This document shows, piece after piece, positions 62,500-64,000 of a stretch of DNA of 64,000 bases. Location of the stretch: NCBI RefSeq assembly GCF_007970465.1, contig NZ_CP042429.1, forward strand, positions 992,001 through 1,056,000, given 5' to 3'. Within the stretch, counting starts at the first letter, position 1; each line of letters starts with the position of its first letter. This stretch comes from Corynebacterium nuruki S6-4 (GTDB lineage: Bacteria; Actinomycetota; Actinomycetes; Mycobacteriales; Mycobacteriaceae). The notes under the pieces were generated by a model that was given only the letters and a program-made list of their open reading frames with translations, did not search any database and was not told the origin of the DNA. A program made the position numbers and the translations under genes.

Positions 62500-63819
62500 T
62501 TAATCATTCCTTCCGGTCACGGGCGGACCGTCCTGCGGGGCCGCGACCAGGACCGCCAACGACCGGACGAGCGCCCGCAGTCCGGCGAGGACATCGGCAT
62601 CGGCGGCGTCCTCCAGCGGAGAGTGCGAGATCCCGTGCGGCGAGCGGACGAACAGCATCGAGGTGGGCAGTTCCGCCGCGAGAATCCCGGAATCGTGCCC
62701 GGCCTGGGTCGGGATCTCCGGCAGCCGCTCCCCCGCCTCCGCCGCGAGTTTGCCGTGCAGGTCGCGCAGTCCCTCATCGAAGTCGACGACCGGGGCGCGG
62801 GAGATCTCCCGCACCGTCACCTCCACGCCGTGGTCACCGGCCGCATCCCGAGCCGCCCGGCCGATCCGGTCGACGAGGTCGGCGAGGACGGCGTCGGTCG
62901 CCGCCCGGGCGTCCAGCAGCGCCACGACCTTCGCGGGCACGACATTCGGCCCGCCCGGCTCGACATGGAACCGGCCGAACGTCGCCCGCGCATCCAGGTC
63001 CTGCGCCGCGCCGCGGGCCGCCAGCACCGTCGCGGCGAACGGCAGTGCCGCATCCCTGCGGTCGGCCAACCGCGCGGTACCGGCATGGTCGGCGAGGCCG
63101 GTGAAGGTGAACTCCCACCGACCGTGCGGCCAGATCGCCGTGGCCAGCCCGACCGGCGCCGCCAGCCCCACCAGCTGCTTCCCCTGCTCGATGTGGACCT
63201 CGACCTGCGCGCCGGTCTGCGCCAACGCCACCTCGTCGCGGCCGATGGCCTGCGGATCCGCCCCGGCCGCGGTCATCGCCGCGGCGAGGGTCACCCCGTC
63301 ACCGTCGGTGAGAGCGCGGGCGGTCTCCGGATCCAGCGCCCCGGACATCAGTTTCGAGCCGAGACAGGCGACGCCGAACCGCGTCCCCTCCTCGTCCATG
63401 TAGTCGACGACCGCCAACGGCCGGGCACGGACGAGATTCCCCCGTGCCTCGGCGGCGGCGAGGGCGTCCACCGCCAGGAAACCGAGCAGCACCCCCAGCG
63501 GTCCGTCCCACTTCCCGCCGTCGGCGACCGAGTCAAGGTGCGACCCGGTGGCGACCGCACCGTCGGCAGGTTCGCCCCACCAGGCGCGGATATTGCCGTT
63601 GGGGTCGGTGTGCACCGTCATTCCCCGGGACGCGGCCTGGTCGGTGAACCACCGGCGCAGCGCGGCGTCCTCGTCGGTCCAGGAATAGCGGCGGGTCCCT
63701 GTCGGGTGGACGCCGATCGCGCCGAGCTGGTCCCACATGGTGCGGAACGTGGCGAGCGCGGCCGCCTCGTCGACGGCGGCGGCGGTACTGACGCCTGAGC
63801 TGAGGTCGGGGGTTGTCAT
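62500..63819 (-). CDS. M20-family amidohydrolase (allantoate/N-carbamoyl-amino-acid hydrolase type)
   Basis: 439 residues. Zinc ligands: H94 in ATGSHLDSVADGG, D105 in WDGPLGVLLGF, E143/E144 in VVDYMDEEGTRFG, a later His in VEVHIEQGKQL and His in SPHGISHSPLED. The WPHGRWEFTFTGLADHAGTA segment is the dimerisation domain. These enzymes hydrolyse N-carbamoyl amino acids, ureidoglycine-type or allantoate substrates, releasing ammonium. GAAAGAGG precedes the ATG. It converges on no gene; the divergent flavoprotein shares its 133-base promoter region. Confidence 0.88.
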   Translation of the reverse strand: MTTPDLSSGVSTAAAVDEAAALATFRTMWDQLGAIGVHPTGTRRYSWTDEDAALRRWFTDQAASRGMTVHTDPNGNIRAWWGEPADGAVATGSHLDSVADGGKWDGPLGVLLGFLAVDALAAAEARGNLVRARPLAVVDYMDEEGTRFGVACLGSKLMSGALDPETARALTDGDGVTLAAAMTAAGADPQAIGRDEVALAQTGAQVEVHIEQGKQLVGLAAPVGLATAIWPHGRWEFTFTGLADHAGTARLADRRDAALPFAATVLAARGAAQDLDARATFGRFHVEPGGPNVVPAKVVALLDARAATDAVLADLVDRIGRAARDAAGDHGVEVTVREISRAPVVDFDEGLRDLHGKLAAEAGERLPEIPTQAGHDSGILAAELPTSMLFVRSPHGISHSPLEDAADADVLAGLRALVRSLAVLVAAPQDGPPVTGRND

Positions 63820-63879
63820 GAGCCTCTTTCACGGTCTCGGTACCGGACTGCAATCTTCCGGTAACATGGTAAATGTTTC

Positions 63880-63897
63880 ATCTCAGTTGTCAGAGAT
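63880..63897. promoter_or_regulatory. Inverted repeat in the divergent promoter region at the right edge
   Basis: ATCTCAG-ttgt-CAGAGAT, arms matching in 6 of 7 positions, lies between the amidohydrolase and flavoprotein starts. It could be an operator for both. Confidence 0.4.
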
Positions 63898-63952
63898 TCA
63901 CAACGGGAATCGCCACCATCCTAGCCGGACACCACAGACAGGACAACAGACC

Positions 63953-64000
63953 ATGAGCAGCAGTGACAACTACGACTGGGTCATCATCGGCGGTGGACTC
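63953..64000 (+). CDS. FAD/NAD-binding flavoprotein, first 16 residues (runs off the window)
   Basis: MSSSDNYDWVIIGGGL is the start of a Rossmann dinucleotide-binding fold (GGG.. of the GxGxxG motif). By its neighbours (an ornithine-cyclodeaminase-like gene and an amidohydrolase) it could be an amine oxidase or deaminating flavoprotein, but only the first strand is visible. Confidence 0.6.
   Translation, partial: MSSSDNYDWVIIGGGL

Noticed and set aside
1..64000. tRNA and rRNA genes
   Set aside because: No cloverleaf with conserved GTTCGA-type arms or rRNA segments was recognised by eye; a tRNA scan would settle this.

Overview
The window is chromosomal DNA of a high-GC actinobacterium, most likely a Corynebacterium. 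The reasons are the very high GC content, the gene order dnaG–dgt, glyS–zur and the long dnaJ2–hrcA / phoH–ybeY–era–recO–uppS block, a ChoD-like oxidase of the mycobacterial type, an AecD-like C-S lyase, and many genes whose start codon lies only 6-8 bases after a TANNNT -10 hexamer (the leaderless promoter layout common in corynebacteria and mycobacteria). The species cannot be fixed from sequence reading alone.

Layout. 0-10 kb: 5' part of dnaG, a ChoD-like flavoenzyme, an RNase Sa-type guanyl-specific ribonuclease, dgt, a YdcF-like protein, a TPM-domain protein, a 600-base non-coding stretch with a 30-bp tandem repeat, an unknown membrane protein and glyS. 10-23 kb: zur, then a leftward housekeeping block (ferritin-VIT1-like protein, uppS, recO, DUF4282, era, corC-like, ybeY, phoH, rsmE, dnaJ2, hrcA, hemW). 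23-35 kb: acyl-CoA ligase, two coupled small membrane proteins, an IS110-family element, M3 peptidase, carboxylesterase, aecD-like lyase plus ABC exporter, csbD. 35-45 kb: 3-hydroxyacyl-CoA dehydrogenase, chymotrypsin-like protease, DUF1990, 2-hydroxyacid dehydrogenase, cell-surface proteins, phosphoesterase, CoA-transferase, quinone-oxidoreductase-like enzyme, ascorbate-type PTS (IIAB + IIC). 45-64 kb: accessory nitrogen metabolism: a second hydroxyacyl-CoA dehydrogenase with a TetR regulator, an ornithine-cyclodeaminase-like protein with a FAD amine oxidase and an APC permease, an MFS exporter, lipoproteins, a PCMT-like methyltransferase, Ohr, two ammonium transporters flanking an internally duplicated YhgE/Pip-like membrane protein with a divergent TetR, a second ornithine-cyclodeaminase-like gene, an M20 amidohydrolase and the start of another flavoprotein.

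How it works together. The right-hand 20 kb reads as uptake and oxidation of amines or amino-acid derivatives (APC permease, FAD oxidase, ornithine-cyclodeaminase-like partner, amidohydrolase), with two Amt proteins handling ammonium. The pairing of an ornithine-cyclodeaminase-like gene with a flavoprotein occurs twice.

The most unusual signals are not protein genes. The glyS-zur gap carries two hairpins whose loops each hold a run of exactly ten G, plus a UUCG hairpin and a terminator-like U-tract facing glyS. At least four genes end in tandem arrays that repeat the stop codon every 10 or 13 bases, periods that place stops in all frames. A 10-bp palindrome between 37240 and 37264 provides a -10 hexamer on each strand for two divergent, apparently leaderless genes. 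All functional assignments come from family recognition by eye; no database search was run.
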